From DAOUFU01 sp034429275 (GTDB taxonomy: Bacteria > Chloroflexota > Anaerolineae > Aggregatilineales > Aggregatilineaceae), in the NCBI GenBank assembly GCA_034429275.1, contig DAOUFU010000122.1, positions 1 through 9,144 of the forward strand: a stretch of DNA of 9,144 nucleotides. The letters are read 5' to 3'. A program made the translations under genes and the position numbers. This document shows, piece after piece, positions 1 through 4,752 of the stretch (within the stretch, counting starts at the first letter, position 1; each line of letters starts with the position of its first letter). Under the pieces are notes generated by a model. It was not told where the DNA came from. It saw nothing but the letters and a program-made list of their open reading frames with translations, and ran no database searches.

Positions 1-57
1 AATTGCCAGAGTGCTTCTGCGTCCCTTGCGGCGGACGCCTCCGGCGGGGCCTGGCCA

Positions 58-92
58 GAATCAAAACGGGGGTGCGCCCCCCGGTTTGATTC
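58..92 (-). terminator. Intrinsic terminator of the Q/W-rich membrane protein gene
   Basis: Arms 58-72 and 78-92 form a 15-bp stem with one A/G mismatch (66/84) and a 5-nt loop. Read on the minus strand, the G/C core is followed by GTTTTGATTC, so the U-tract lies inside the outer part of the stem. It begins 30 nt after the stop codon of the minus-strand gene at 122. Because the A/T arms are symmetric it could also work on the plus strand. Positions 1-57 hold no gene I can support; a short GCGTCC/GGACGC inverted repeat at 19-38 is the only structure seen. Confidence 0.7.
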
Positions 93-121
93 GTTGATGT
101 TGCCGCCCGGCGGAATACCCG

Positions 122-1000
122 CTAATACGGCAGGTCGTCGTCCGGCCCCATGCCGCGACGCTCGCGGCTGCGCCGGATGATGTCCGCGATGCGCGCCTCC
201 AGGTCGGTCGGATTCGCCTGCGGCAGTTGGCCCGGCTGGGGAATCGGGCGTTCGGTGGGACGGAGCGGCTGCTGCGGCTGCTGCCAGGGCGAATAATTGG
301 CTTCGGGCGCGCTGCCATAGGCCGCCTGTCCCCATACGCCCGGCTGGGTCGGCGGAACATTATACCCTGCCGCGTAGGGGTCCTGGGCAGCGGGCTGCTG
401 CCACTGATCCGGCTGCTGCCATTGGTTCGACTGCCACTGGTCGGCCTGCCACTGGGTCGGCTGCCCTTGCGGCGGCTGCCATTGGCCCCCCTGGTGCCAC
501 TGGGTAGACTGAACCTGCCCCGGCTGGCTCCACCCGGCCTGATACCCGGTCTGTGCAGTCTGCTCCCAGCCGGTTTGATAGGCCGGGCCGTTCGTCGGCC
601 CGGCAGCCGGCTGCCCCCACTGCGTCTGGTAGGTGGGCTGCTCGGAGGTCGGCGGAGTCCAGCCGGTCTGAGCGCTGGTCGCGCCGTACTGCCCCGACGG
701 AGCACCGCCATACTGCCCCGATGACGCATAGGGATCCACCCAGCCGCTGCTAAGATCGTCTTCCACCGGGCGCGGAATGAATCCGGTTACCTGGCTGGTC
801 GGGGTGCCCGTCCCCCCCGTCAGGCTGCTGAGCATGTTACTGTTCACGCTGCGCAGAATGGCCGCCGCGCCCATCGACAGCAGCGCCACGCCCAGGTACA
901 CCCACAGGTCAATGTTCAGGCCGCGCCCACCGCTGCCCGCACCGACCAGCGCGCTGACCGTCTCCAGCACGCTGAACACCGCCATCCAGATGCCGAACAC
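122..1000 (-). CDS. Membrane protein with Q/W/P/G-rich tail (main part of an amber-interrupted gene)
   Basis: The open frame of 292 residues could start at a GTG at 1000, but no Shine-Dalgarno sequence precedes it and the same frame continues upstream through a single TAG (1049-1051) to a good ATG at 1192. The true gene is therefore probably 122-1192, 356 residues. In the 292-residue numbering, residues 1-20 and 31-50 are hydrophobic membrane segments. From about residue 65 the chain is disordered and low-complexity, rich in Q, P, G, W, Y and T, with seven QW dipeptides between residues 127 and 200. It ends in a charged, probably helical segment (about 266-282, LEARIADIIRRSRERR) and an acidic DDDLPY end. 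I recognise no family. The shape suggests a membrane-anchored protein with a long cytoplasmic or extracellular tail and a short C-terminal interaction helix; function unknown. Confidence 0.6.
   Translation of the reverse strand: MFGIWMAVFSVLETVSALVGAGSGGRGLNIDLWVYLGVALLSMGAAAILRSVNSNMLSSLTGGTGTPTSQVTGFIPRPVEDDLSSGWVDPYASSGQYGGAPSGQYGATSAQTGWTPPTSEQPTYQTQWGQPAAGPTNGPAYQTGWEQTAQTGYQAGWSQPGQVQSTQWHQGGQWQPPQGQPTQWQADQWQSNQWQQPDQWQQPAAQDPYAAGYNVPPTQPGVWGQAAYGSAPEANYSPWQQPQQPLRPTERPIPQPGQLPQANPTDLEARIADIIRRSRERRGMGPDDDLPY
386..541 (-). repeat. Degenerate Q/W coding repeat
   Basis: This is the segment of the membrane-protein tail where QW dipeptides recur every 5-10 residues (QGGQWQ, PTQWQ, ADQWQ, SNQWQ, PDQWQ). 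On the plus strand it reads as recurring variants of CTGCCACTGG and CTGCCATTGG. The repeat is imperfect in both DNA and protein. Such tracts are prone to replication slippage and vary in length between strains. Confidence 0.6.
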
Positions 1001-1048
1001 CCAGATGCCCAGCGAGGTGTGCCATCCCCGACTGCGCTGGTAAATCGC

Positions 1049-1192
1049 CTAGCTGAGCAGGATAATGCCCAGCACCATGATCACGATGAACACGTAATCG
1101 AGCATGTGCGCGATCAACACAAAGCCCAGCCAGATGACGACCGCCGCCCATGTCAGCCCTTCAACCGCTCGTTCCGAAGATGTCTTCGTCAT
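1049..1192 (-). pseudogene. 5' part of the same membrane-protein gene, ending at an in-frame TAG
   Basis: ATG at 1190-1192 is preceded by GAAGGTG (1197-1203) and a second purine run GGAGAGG (1206-1212), so translation clearly starts here. The 47-residue product starts MTKTSSERAVEG, then has two hydrophobic segments (about residues 13-31 and 32-46) and stops at TAG. Reading past TAG without any frame change gives AIYQRSRGWHTSLGIW and runs straight into the third membrane segment of the 122-1000 frame. One base change (for example TGG to TAG) explains the break. As it stands the gene is a nonsense-interrupted pseudogene, a sequencing error or a readthrough case. TAG is the normal stop of five of the seven genes here, including this one, which argues against genome-wide recoding. 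Confidence 0.65.
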
Positions 1193-1247
1193 ACTGCACC
1201 TTCAACCTCTCCAGCCCCCACAACGATCACCACCTCTATCCTACCAT

Positions 1248-1283
1248 TATTCACGCGCTATCGCGTATTCACGCGCTATCGCG
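1248..1283. repeat. Perfect 18-bp tandem repeat, two copies
   Basis: The unit TATTCACGCGCTATCGCG occurs at 1248-1265 and again at 1266-1283 without mismatch. Each unit contains CGCG-CTAT-CGCG, a short dyad. It lies between the minus-strand promoter at 1308-1336 and the membrane-protein start at 1192, in what would be the transcribed leader. A paired binding site for a regulator on one face of the helix (18 bp is just under two turns) is possible, but so is simple slippage. Confidence 0.7.
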
Positions 1284-1307
1284 CACTTTTGGTATAGACT
1301 TGGTTTC

Positions 1308-1336
1308 ATTATCGGATGGAATGGGTCGCGCGGCAA
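1308..1336 (-). promoter_or_regulatory. Possible promoter of the membrane-protein gene
   Basis: On the minus strand TTGCCG (1331-1336) and GATAAT (1308-1313) are separated by 17 bp, matching the sigma70-type consensus at 4 of 6 and 5 of 6 positions. The predicted start near 1301 gives a leader of about 110 nt that includes the 18-bp tandem repeat. Confidence 0.4.
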
Positions 1337-1442
1337 GTCATCACGGGAAAAACGCGCCTTTTGACGACTGCGAGCAAAGGTTGACAGGCACTCGCTCGAC
1401 AAACCGGCACACACGAATCGGTAATGATCTGGTCTCACCGCC

Positions 1443-1491
1443 AGGGGGCAAGGTGCACGCGCAGCGCGGGGGTGAGGCCAGACTCACGCGC
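1443..1491 (-). repeat. Dispersed intergenic repeat, copy A
   Basis: On the minus strand this reads GAGTCTGGCCTCACCCCC, then a GC-rich dyad with a CTG centre (CGCG-CTG-CGCG), then TTGCCCCCT (1443-1451). The same order of elements occurs at 9062-9124 on the plus strand: the 22-nt head is identical at 20 positions and TTGCCCCCT is exact. The spacer between them is 16 nt here and 32 nt there. This marks a small non-coding dispersed repeat family rather than chance. Confidence 0.6.
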
Positions 1492-1528
1492 TGTCAGGAT
1501 TTGCTCGCCCCTACCCGTTCCAGGTCCG

Positions 1529-1557
1529 TTGACTTTCATCTCATCTATCGTCATAAT
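1529..1557 (+). promoter_or_regulatory. Promoter of the phosphoribosyltransferase gene
   Basis: TTGACT (1529-1534) and CATAAT (1552-1557) are spaced 17 bp apart, each matching the sigma70-type consensus at 5 of 6 positions. The predicted transcription start near 1564 leaves a leader of about 37 nt before the ATG at 1601. Confidence 0.65.
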
Positions 1558-1600
1558 GTCACACCAATGGATTTTGTTGCTCATCAGCAGAGGACGCGCC

Positions 1601-2155
1601 ATGGACCCCTCGCGCACCCCGTTTCGCCGCGAATACCTGACCTGGCAGGATGTCGATACCCTGGTCGATGTGTTGATCCCCCAGCTTCGCTCGGCAGGAA
1701 GCTTTGATGAGATGATCATGATCACGCGCGGCGGCATTGTGCCCGGTGGGCTGCTTTCGGAAGCGCTCGATATTGTCAATGTGTTGATCGCTGCCGTTGA
1801 TTTTCCCCACGAGCTGGACCTCGACCCCAAAGCGCGCCTGCTGGTCTGGCCCAAATTCCTGCAGTTCCCCGACGAAGAGTTGATCCGGGGCCGCCGCGTG
1901 TTGATCGTCGATGACGTATGGGGCAGCGGGCGCTCCAGCACCGCCGTCAAGAGCCGCTGCCAGTCGGCGGGCGCGACGGCCTTCACCTGTGTCTTCCACT
2001 ACAACCCCTACCGCTCGCTGTTCAGCAAAGCCGAGCCGGACTTCTACGGCGCGATCACCGACGCGCACATTGTCTACCCCTGGGAAATGGATCGCGGCCT
2101 GCACACCATTCCGGGCACAGTGCCCGGCAGTTCGCCGGACGGCACGACCAATTAG
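1601..2155 (+). CDS. Purine-type phosphoribosyltransferase
   Basis: The 184-residue protein is a type I phosphoribosyltransferase. Enzymes of this fold transfer ribose-5-phosphate between PRPP and a base. The PRPP loop is at residues 100-113 (VLIVDDVWGSGRSS): the paired aspartates are present and GSGRSS replaces the more usual TGxT. An RGG at 43-45, after a hydrophobic strand, matches the region that contacts pyrophosphate, and a YPWE motif at 159-162 resembles the C-terminal hood of xanthine/guanine/hypoxanthine transferases. The substrate is therefore most likely a 6-oxopurine, giving a role in purine salvage; this is inferred, not shown. ATG 1601 is chosen because AGAGGA (1589-1594) lies 6 nt upstream, whereas the in-frame ATG at 1556 overlaps the promoter -10 box. 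It is the only plus-strand gene here and is probably monocistronic, converging on infA. Confidence 0.88.
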   Translation: MDPSRTPFRREYLTWQDVDTLVDVLIPQLRSAGSFDEMIMITRGGIVPGGLLSEALDIVNVLIAAVDFPHELDLDPKARLLVWPKFLQFPDEELIRGRRVLIVDDVWGSGRSSTAVKSRCQSAGATAFTCVFHYNPYRSLFSKAEPDFYGAITDAHIVYPWEMDRGLHTIPGTVPGSSPDGTTN

Positions 2156-2221
2156 TAACGCGAGTCAACAAGCGGGCGAAACAGTTAAGGGGGGCTTTCG
2201 GAGAGACTGACGCCAGGAAAG

Positions 2222-2266
2222 GGACCGCTCGATCACACCGGCGGCGGTCCGGTGCGCATCGCGCAC
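2222..2266 (+). terminator. Weak hairpins downstream of the phosphoribosyltransferase
   Basis: Two inverted repeats follow the stop codon: GGACCGC/GCGGTCC (2222-2228 and 2244-2250) and GTGCGC-ATC-GCGCAC (2252-2266), the second followed only by GGCTTTG. There is no real U-tract, so termination here is uncertain; the stronger terminator at 2278-2303 faces the other way. Confidence 0.3.
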
Positions 2267-2277
2267 GGCTTTGACAC

Positions 2278-2303
2278 AAAAACGCCTCTGGGTCAGAGAG
2301 GCG
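2278..2303 (-). terminator. Intrinsic terminator of infA
   Basis: On the minus strand CGCCTCT and AGAGGCG (2297-2303 and 2283-2289) form a 7-bp stem with a 7-nt loop, followed directly by TTTTTGTG. It lies about 50 nt after the infA stop codon. Confidence 0.8.
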
Positions 2304-2354
2304 GAGGCGAGCCGGGCTGCCCATGAGCCAGGGCAACGTCAGCCGCGAGGCGGT

Positions 2355-2612
2355 CTATTCGTCATCGTCCACGATCGGGCCGCCGCGCTTTTTGTAGCGG
2401 TAGGTGATGCGCCCGCGCGTGAGATCGTAGGGGGTCAGTTCCACGCGCACGCGGTCTCCCAGCAGGATGCGGATGTAATACTTGCGCATCTTGCCGGAAA
2501 GATAGGCCAGCACCTTGTGCCCGGTCTCCAACTCGACCAAAAATTGAGTATTCGGCAGGGCTTCGACAACCGTGCCTTCTATCTCAATCTTATCGTCTTG
2601 GGTTTTTGCCAT
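2355..2612 (-). CDS. infA: Translation initiation factor IF-1
   Basis: IF-1 is a single OB-fold (S1-like) protein that occupies the 30S A site during initiation and assists IF-2 and IF-3. The 85-residue product has the family core almost intact: IEGTVVEALPNTQFLVELE (about 11-29), SGKMRKYYIRIL (39-50), and GDRVRVELTPYDLTRGRITYRY (52-73). Typical IF-1 has about 72 residues; this one adds a few residues near the N terminus and a C-terminal tail KKRGGPIVDDDE that ends acidic. The ATG is preceded by a modest purine run (GAGAAAG). It follows rpsU on the same strand, but a strong terminator (2671-2716) separates them and no convincing promoter is visible between, so it may depend on readthrough or on a non-consensus promoter. 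Confidence 0.97.
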   Translation of the reverse strand: MAKTQDDKIEIEGTVVEALPNTQFLVELETGHKVLAYLSGKMRKYYIRILLGDRVRVELTPYDLTRGRITYRYKKRGGPIVDDDE

Positions 2613-2670
2613 AGGTTGCTTTCTCTGCTATCCGAACAGGGTATGAAGGCCCGGCACCGGCCTGGACCTC

Positions 2671-2716
2671 AAAACAACGCCAGGGCGTGGTCTGCTCGCT
2701 CCCACGCCCCCTGGCG
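2671..2716 (-). terminator. Intrinsic terminator between rpsU and infA
   Basis: Plus-strand arms 2678-2690 and 2702-2716 pair over 13 bp with a 2-nt bulge. Read on the minus strand, the stem is followed by TTGTTTTGAGG. It starts about 24 nt after the rpsU stop, so it ends rpsU transcripts before infA. Confidence 0.8.
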
Positions 2717-2739
2717 AGTCAGGCATTGCTACGCAGCGT

Positions 2740-2934
2740 TTAGTACGTCTTGCGCTGCTTGCGGCGAGCGCGGCGGATCGCCTTTTTCTTCTGGATGCGA
2801 CGCAGCTCGCTCTTGGATACGTACCAACGCTTGCGGCGCACCGTGCTGAGGATGCCGCTCTTAGCGACACTCTTACGGAAGCGCTTCAGAAGCTGATCCT
2901 GCGATTCGCCAGGTTGAAGCTCGACATAAGACAT
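2740..2934 (-). CDS. rpsU: Small ribosomal subunit protein bS21
   Basis: bS21 sits on the 30S platform next to the 3' end of 16S rRNA and supports pairing of the Shine-Dalgarno sequence with mRNA. The 64-residue protein fits the family in length and pattern: an N-terminal strand with a short acidic stretch (SYVELQPGESQDQLLKRFRK), then FRKSVAKSGIL, the RRKRWYVSKSELRR region, and a lysine/arginine-rich end (KKKAIRRARRKQRKTY). The start is clear: AAAGGTGGTG (2942-2951) lies 7 nt upstream of ATG 2934. It lies between terminators on both sides (3002-3040 upstream, 2671-2716 downstream), and I find no good promoter in the 61 nt between the upstream terminator and the start codon. Confidence 0.96.
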   Translation of the reverse strand: MSYVELQPGESQDQLLKRFRKSVAKSGILSTVRRKRWYVSKSELRRIQKKKAIRRARRKQRKTY

Positions 2935-3001
2935 GCAGTTTCACCACCTTTCTGTGTGTCTGGTCTCCGTGTGTCCGGTGACGTGCAGGGCGCGCCCCAC
3001 G

Positions 3002-3040
3002 ACAAACAAACAAGGGCAGGTCACAACAAGAGCCTGCCCT
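3002..3040 (-). terminator. Intrinsic terminator between the second S1 gene and rpsU
   Basis: AGGGCAGG (3013-3020) and CCTGCCCT (3033-3040) form an 8-bp stem with a 12-nt loop. On the minus strand the stem is followed by TGTTTGTTTGTC, an interrupted U-tract. It begins 38 nt after the S1 stop codon. Confidence 0.8.
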
Positions 3041-3077
3041 CGCAATCGTTCACGAGCGCCGCGTTACGACGGATTCT

Positions 3078-4328
3078 TTACTCGGCAACAGGCTCGTCCT
3101 CGGTCACCAATTCAACCGGGTCCGATTCTACACGGTCTACATCGCTTTGGCTAGCCTCAATTTCGCCTGCCATCGCGTCATCGGTCTCCGCCGATGCTTC
3201 GATCACCGGCAGCGCGTTCTCGACATCGCGAATGCTCAGGCCCAGCCGCTGGCGGTGCGGCTCGATGCTGATGATGCGCGCCTGGATTTCCTGGTTCTCG
3301 CGCAGCAACAGGGCCGGGTTCTCCGGGGCCGGGTCGGCGATCTGGCTGACGTGTAGCAGCGCCTCAATGCCCGGCTCAAGGCTCACAAACGCGCCGAACT
3401 GGGTCACGCGGCTGACCGTGCCCGTGACGACCTGGCCGACATGGTACAGTTCATCGACCTGCGACCAGGGATTGGGCTGGAGCCGTTTGAGCGACAGGCC
3501 AATCCGGCGGCCATCCTGGTCGAGACGCAGCACGAAGACCTCGATCTCTTGCCCGACGGTCAGCAGTTCGCGCGGGTGCTTGACGCGGTGCCACGCCAGC
3601 TCGCTGATGTGGATCAGACCGTCAGCTCCGCCCAGATCGACAAATGCGCCAAAGTCGCGCAGGCCGCTGACTTTACCCCGGCGAATCTCGCCTTCGGCCA
3701 GCTTGTCGAGCAGTTCGTCTTTGCGGGCGTCGCGCATCTCGCGCTGAGCTTCGCGCTGGCTGAGCACCAGGCGGCGACGGCGGCGGTTGACCTCGATGAT
3801 CTTGACCGAGATCGGTTTGCCGACCATGTTCACCAGGTGATCCTTGCGCTCGTCTTCGCTCATGCCGCGCGGCAGATCGACCACATGGCTGGCAGGGATG
3901 AAGCCGCGCAGGTTGCCGAAGGGCACGATCAGGCCGCCCCGGTTGGCGTCGGCGACTTCGCCGTTGTAGACCTCTTCCGAGGCCATCATCTCTTCGGCGC
4001 GAATCCAGTCTTCGTTTTGTTTGGCCTGTGCCACCGAGCAGATCATGTTGCCATCATCGTCTTCGGTCCGCACAATCATCACCGGAATTTCGTCGCCAAT
4101 GTTGACATGGAACCCTTCATCCATCCGGTCCAGGTCACTGCGCTGCACAACGCCATCCCGCTTCATGCCGAGGTCTACCAACAGCCCCATGCTGTCGATA
4201 GCCAGTACCGTCCCCATCACGATGTCACCGCGCATGGGCTGCTCGACCGCGAAGGACTCCTCCAGCAAGGTGAGGAAATCCATCTCGGCCTCTGTCGTCT
4301 GATTCTTCACGTTTGATGTGTCTACCAT
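3078..4328 (-). CDS. rpsA: Ribosomal protein S1 homologue, four S1 domains (paralogue 2)
   Basis: S1 binds single-stranded mRNA and helps load it on the 30S subunit. The 416-residue product has four S1-type OB-fold domains at about residues 32-102, 118-190, 211-282 and 296-367, fewer than the six of E. coli S1 but usual in many other phyla. Domain 3 is the most canonical (GLRDFGAFVDLGGADGLIH, then ISELAWHRVKHPREL); domain 2 is the most divergent and contains GFIPASH. The C-terminal ~40 residues are acidic. It is collinear with, and clearly paralogous to, the S1 protein at 4753-6036: domain 3 agrees closely in both protein and DNA. The start codon has only a weak, distant GGGGGGAT upstream. 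A long leader with a terminator precedes it (4382-4602), suggesting that transcription or translation is controlled, perhaps by S1 itself. Confidence 0.92.
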   Translation of the reverse strand: MVDTSNVKNQTTEAEMDFLTLLEESFAVEQPMRGDIVMGTVLAIDSMGLLVDLGMKRDGVVQRSDLDRMDEGFHVNIGDEIPVMIVRTEDDDGNMICSVAQAKQNEDWIRAEEMMASEEVYNGEVADANRGGLIVPFGNLRGFIPASHVVDLPRGMSEDERKDHLVNMVGKPISVKIIEVNRRRRRLVLSQREAQREMRDARKDELLDKLAEGEIRRGKVSGLRDFGAFVDLGGADGLIHISELAWHRVKHPRELLTVGQEIEVFVLRLDQDGRRIGLSLKRLQPNPWSQVDELYHVGQVVTGTVSRVTQFGAFVSLEPGIEALLHVSQIADPAPENPALLLRENQEIQARIISIEPHRQRLGLSIRDVENALPVIEASAETDDAMAGEIEASQSDVDRVESDPVELVTEDEPVAE

Positions 4329-4381
4329 AATACTCTGGCTATCCCCCCAAGGGTCGAAGTTTGTTGACTCGGAAAAGGCAA

Positions 4382-4418
4382 CAAAAACGGCAGCCGCTGC
4401 CCAGGGGACAGGCTGCCG
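4382..4418 (-). terminator. Intrinsic terminator inside the S1 leader
   Basis: CGGCAGCC (4388-4395) and GGCTGCCG (4411-4418) form an 8-bp stem with a 15-nt loop, followed on the minus strand by TTTTTGTTG. A second, shorter pairing GGCAG-CGG-CTGCC uses the same 3' arm. It lies downstream of the perfect promoter at 4574-4602 and about 55 nt upstream of the S1 ATG, with no promoter visible in between. Confidence 0.8.
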
Positions 4419-4567
4419 GTGTGTTCAGTGCCGTCAGACGACGCGCAGTGCACCACGCTTGCTTACGAGACGATAGGTTGTTTCAAGATGTGCATGAAGC
4501 CCCGCAACAAACCGTCCTGATCTCAAAGCCAATCGTATACGCCTGCGCGCCCTCCTTTCCAAAGTCG
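4382..4567 (-). ncRNA. Candidate structured small RNA or attenuator leader upstream of S1
   Basis: From the predicted start (about 4567) to the terminator U-tract is about 185 nt with no credible reading frame. Pairings that nest into a rod are: 4543-4551 with 4440-4448 (9 bp, one G-U); 4521-4532 with 4459-4470 (10 bp with a bulge and a small internal loop); and 4506-4513 with 4476-4482 (7 bp, one bulge). The first two helices are separated by a symmetric 10/10-nt internal loop. An alternative helix, ACGAU with AUCGU (4533-4537 and 4471-4475 region), would exclude the second one. A long rod with a central open loop and its own promoter and terminator recalls 6S RNA in outline, but I see no diagnostic sequence, so that identity is only a hypothesis. 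A cis-acting leader for the S1 gene is equally possible. Confidence 0.5.
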
Positions 4568-4573
4568 TGCGGA

Positions 4574-4602
4574 ATTATAGCGGCAGACGGCGCGCTTGTC
4601 AA
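4574..4602 (-). promoter_or_regulatory. Perfect consensus promoter for the S1 leader or small RNA
   Basis: On the minus strand TTGACA (4597-4602), a spacer of exactly 17 bp, and TATAAT (4574-4579) match the sigma70/sigmaA consensus at all 12 positions. It is the best promoter in the window and predicts a start near 4567. Such strength fits an abundant product: ribosomal protein or housekeeping small RNA. Confidence 0.88.
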
Positions 4603-4677
4603 ACCTTTCACGAATGCGCGCGGCAAGATCGCGCCATCGCGCCATGTGCACCAGCCCGATCTACCCGATCCGCCCGC

Positions 4678-4718
4678 CCAACAAAACCGGGCGACCCGCC
4701 CACGCGGATCGCCCGGTT
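4678..4718 (-). terminator. Intrinsic terminator of the first S1 gene
   Basis: AACCGGGCGA (4685-4694) and TCGCCCGGTT (4709-4718) form a perfect 10-bp stem with a 14-nt loop; the minus strand continues TTTTGTTGGG, partly within the stem. It lies 35 nt after the S1 stop codon and before the next promoter (4574-4602), so it isolates the two S1 units. Confidence 0.82.
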
Positions 4719-4752
4719 GCCTGCTGAGCTTATCGCCCACCGCGCGGGTGAT

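Noticed and set aside
1049..1051. TAG read as an amino acid throughout this genome
   Set aside because: TAG is the stop of five of seven genes here (122, 2155, 2355, 4753 and 6384), each followed by terminator-like sequence or with the expected protein end, so TAG clearly terminates translation.
1381..1386. Perfect TTGACA as a -35 box on the plus strand
   Set aside because: No acceptable -10 lies 16-18 bp downstream; the pair at 1529-1557 is better placed for the phosphoribosyltransferase.
1424..1600. Longer phosphoribosyltransferase with start at 1424 or 1556
   Set aside because: The extra residues do not resemble the family, ATG 1556 lies in the -10 box, and ATG 1601 has a well-spaced AGAGGA.
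2271..2849. A 192-residue plus-strand frame across infA and rpsU
   Set aside because: It is antisense to two firmly identified genes and spans their terminators, with no recognisable domain.
3441..4316. A 291-residue plus-strand open frame
   Set aside because: It lies entirely opposite the S1 gene and has no domain signature; same antisense effect, also seen at 5014-5622.
4382..4567. SRP RNA, tmRNA or RNase P RNA
   Set aside because: No GGAA-loop SRP domain IV motif, no tRNA-like ends and too short for RNase P; only a 6S-like outline remains possible.
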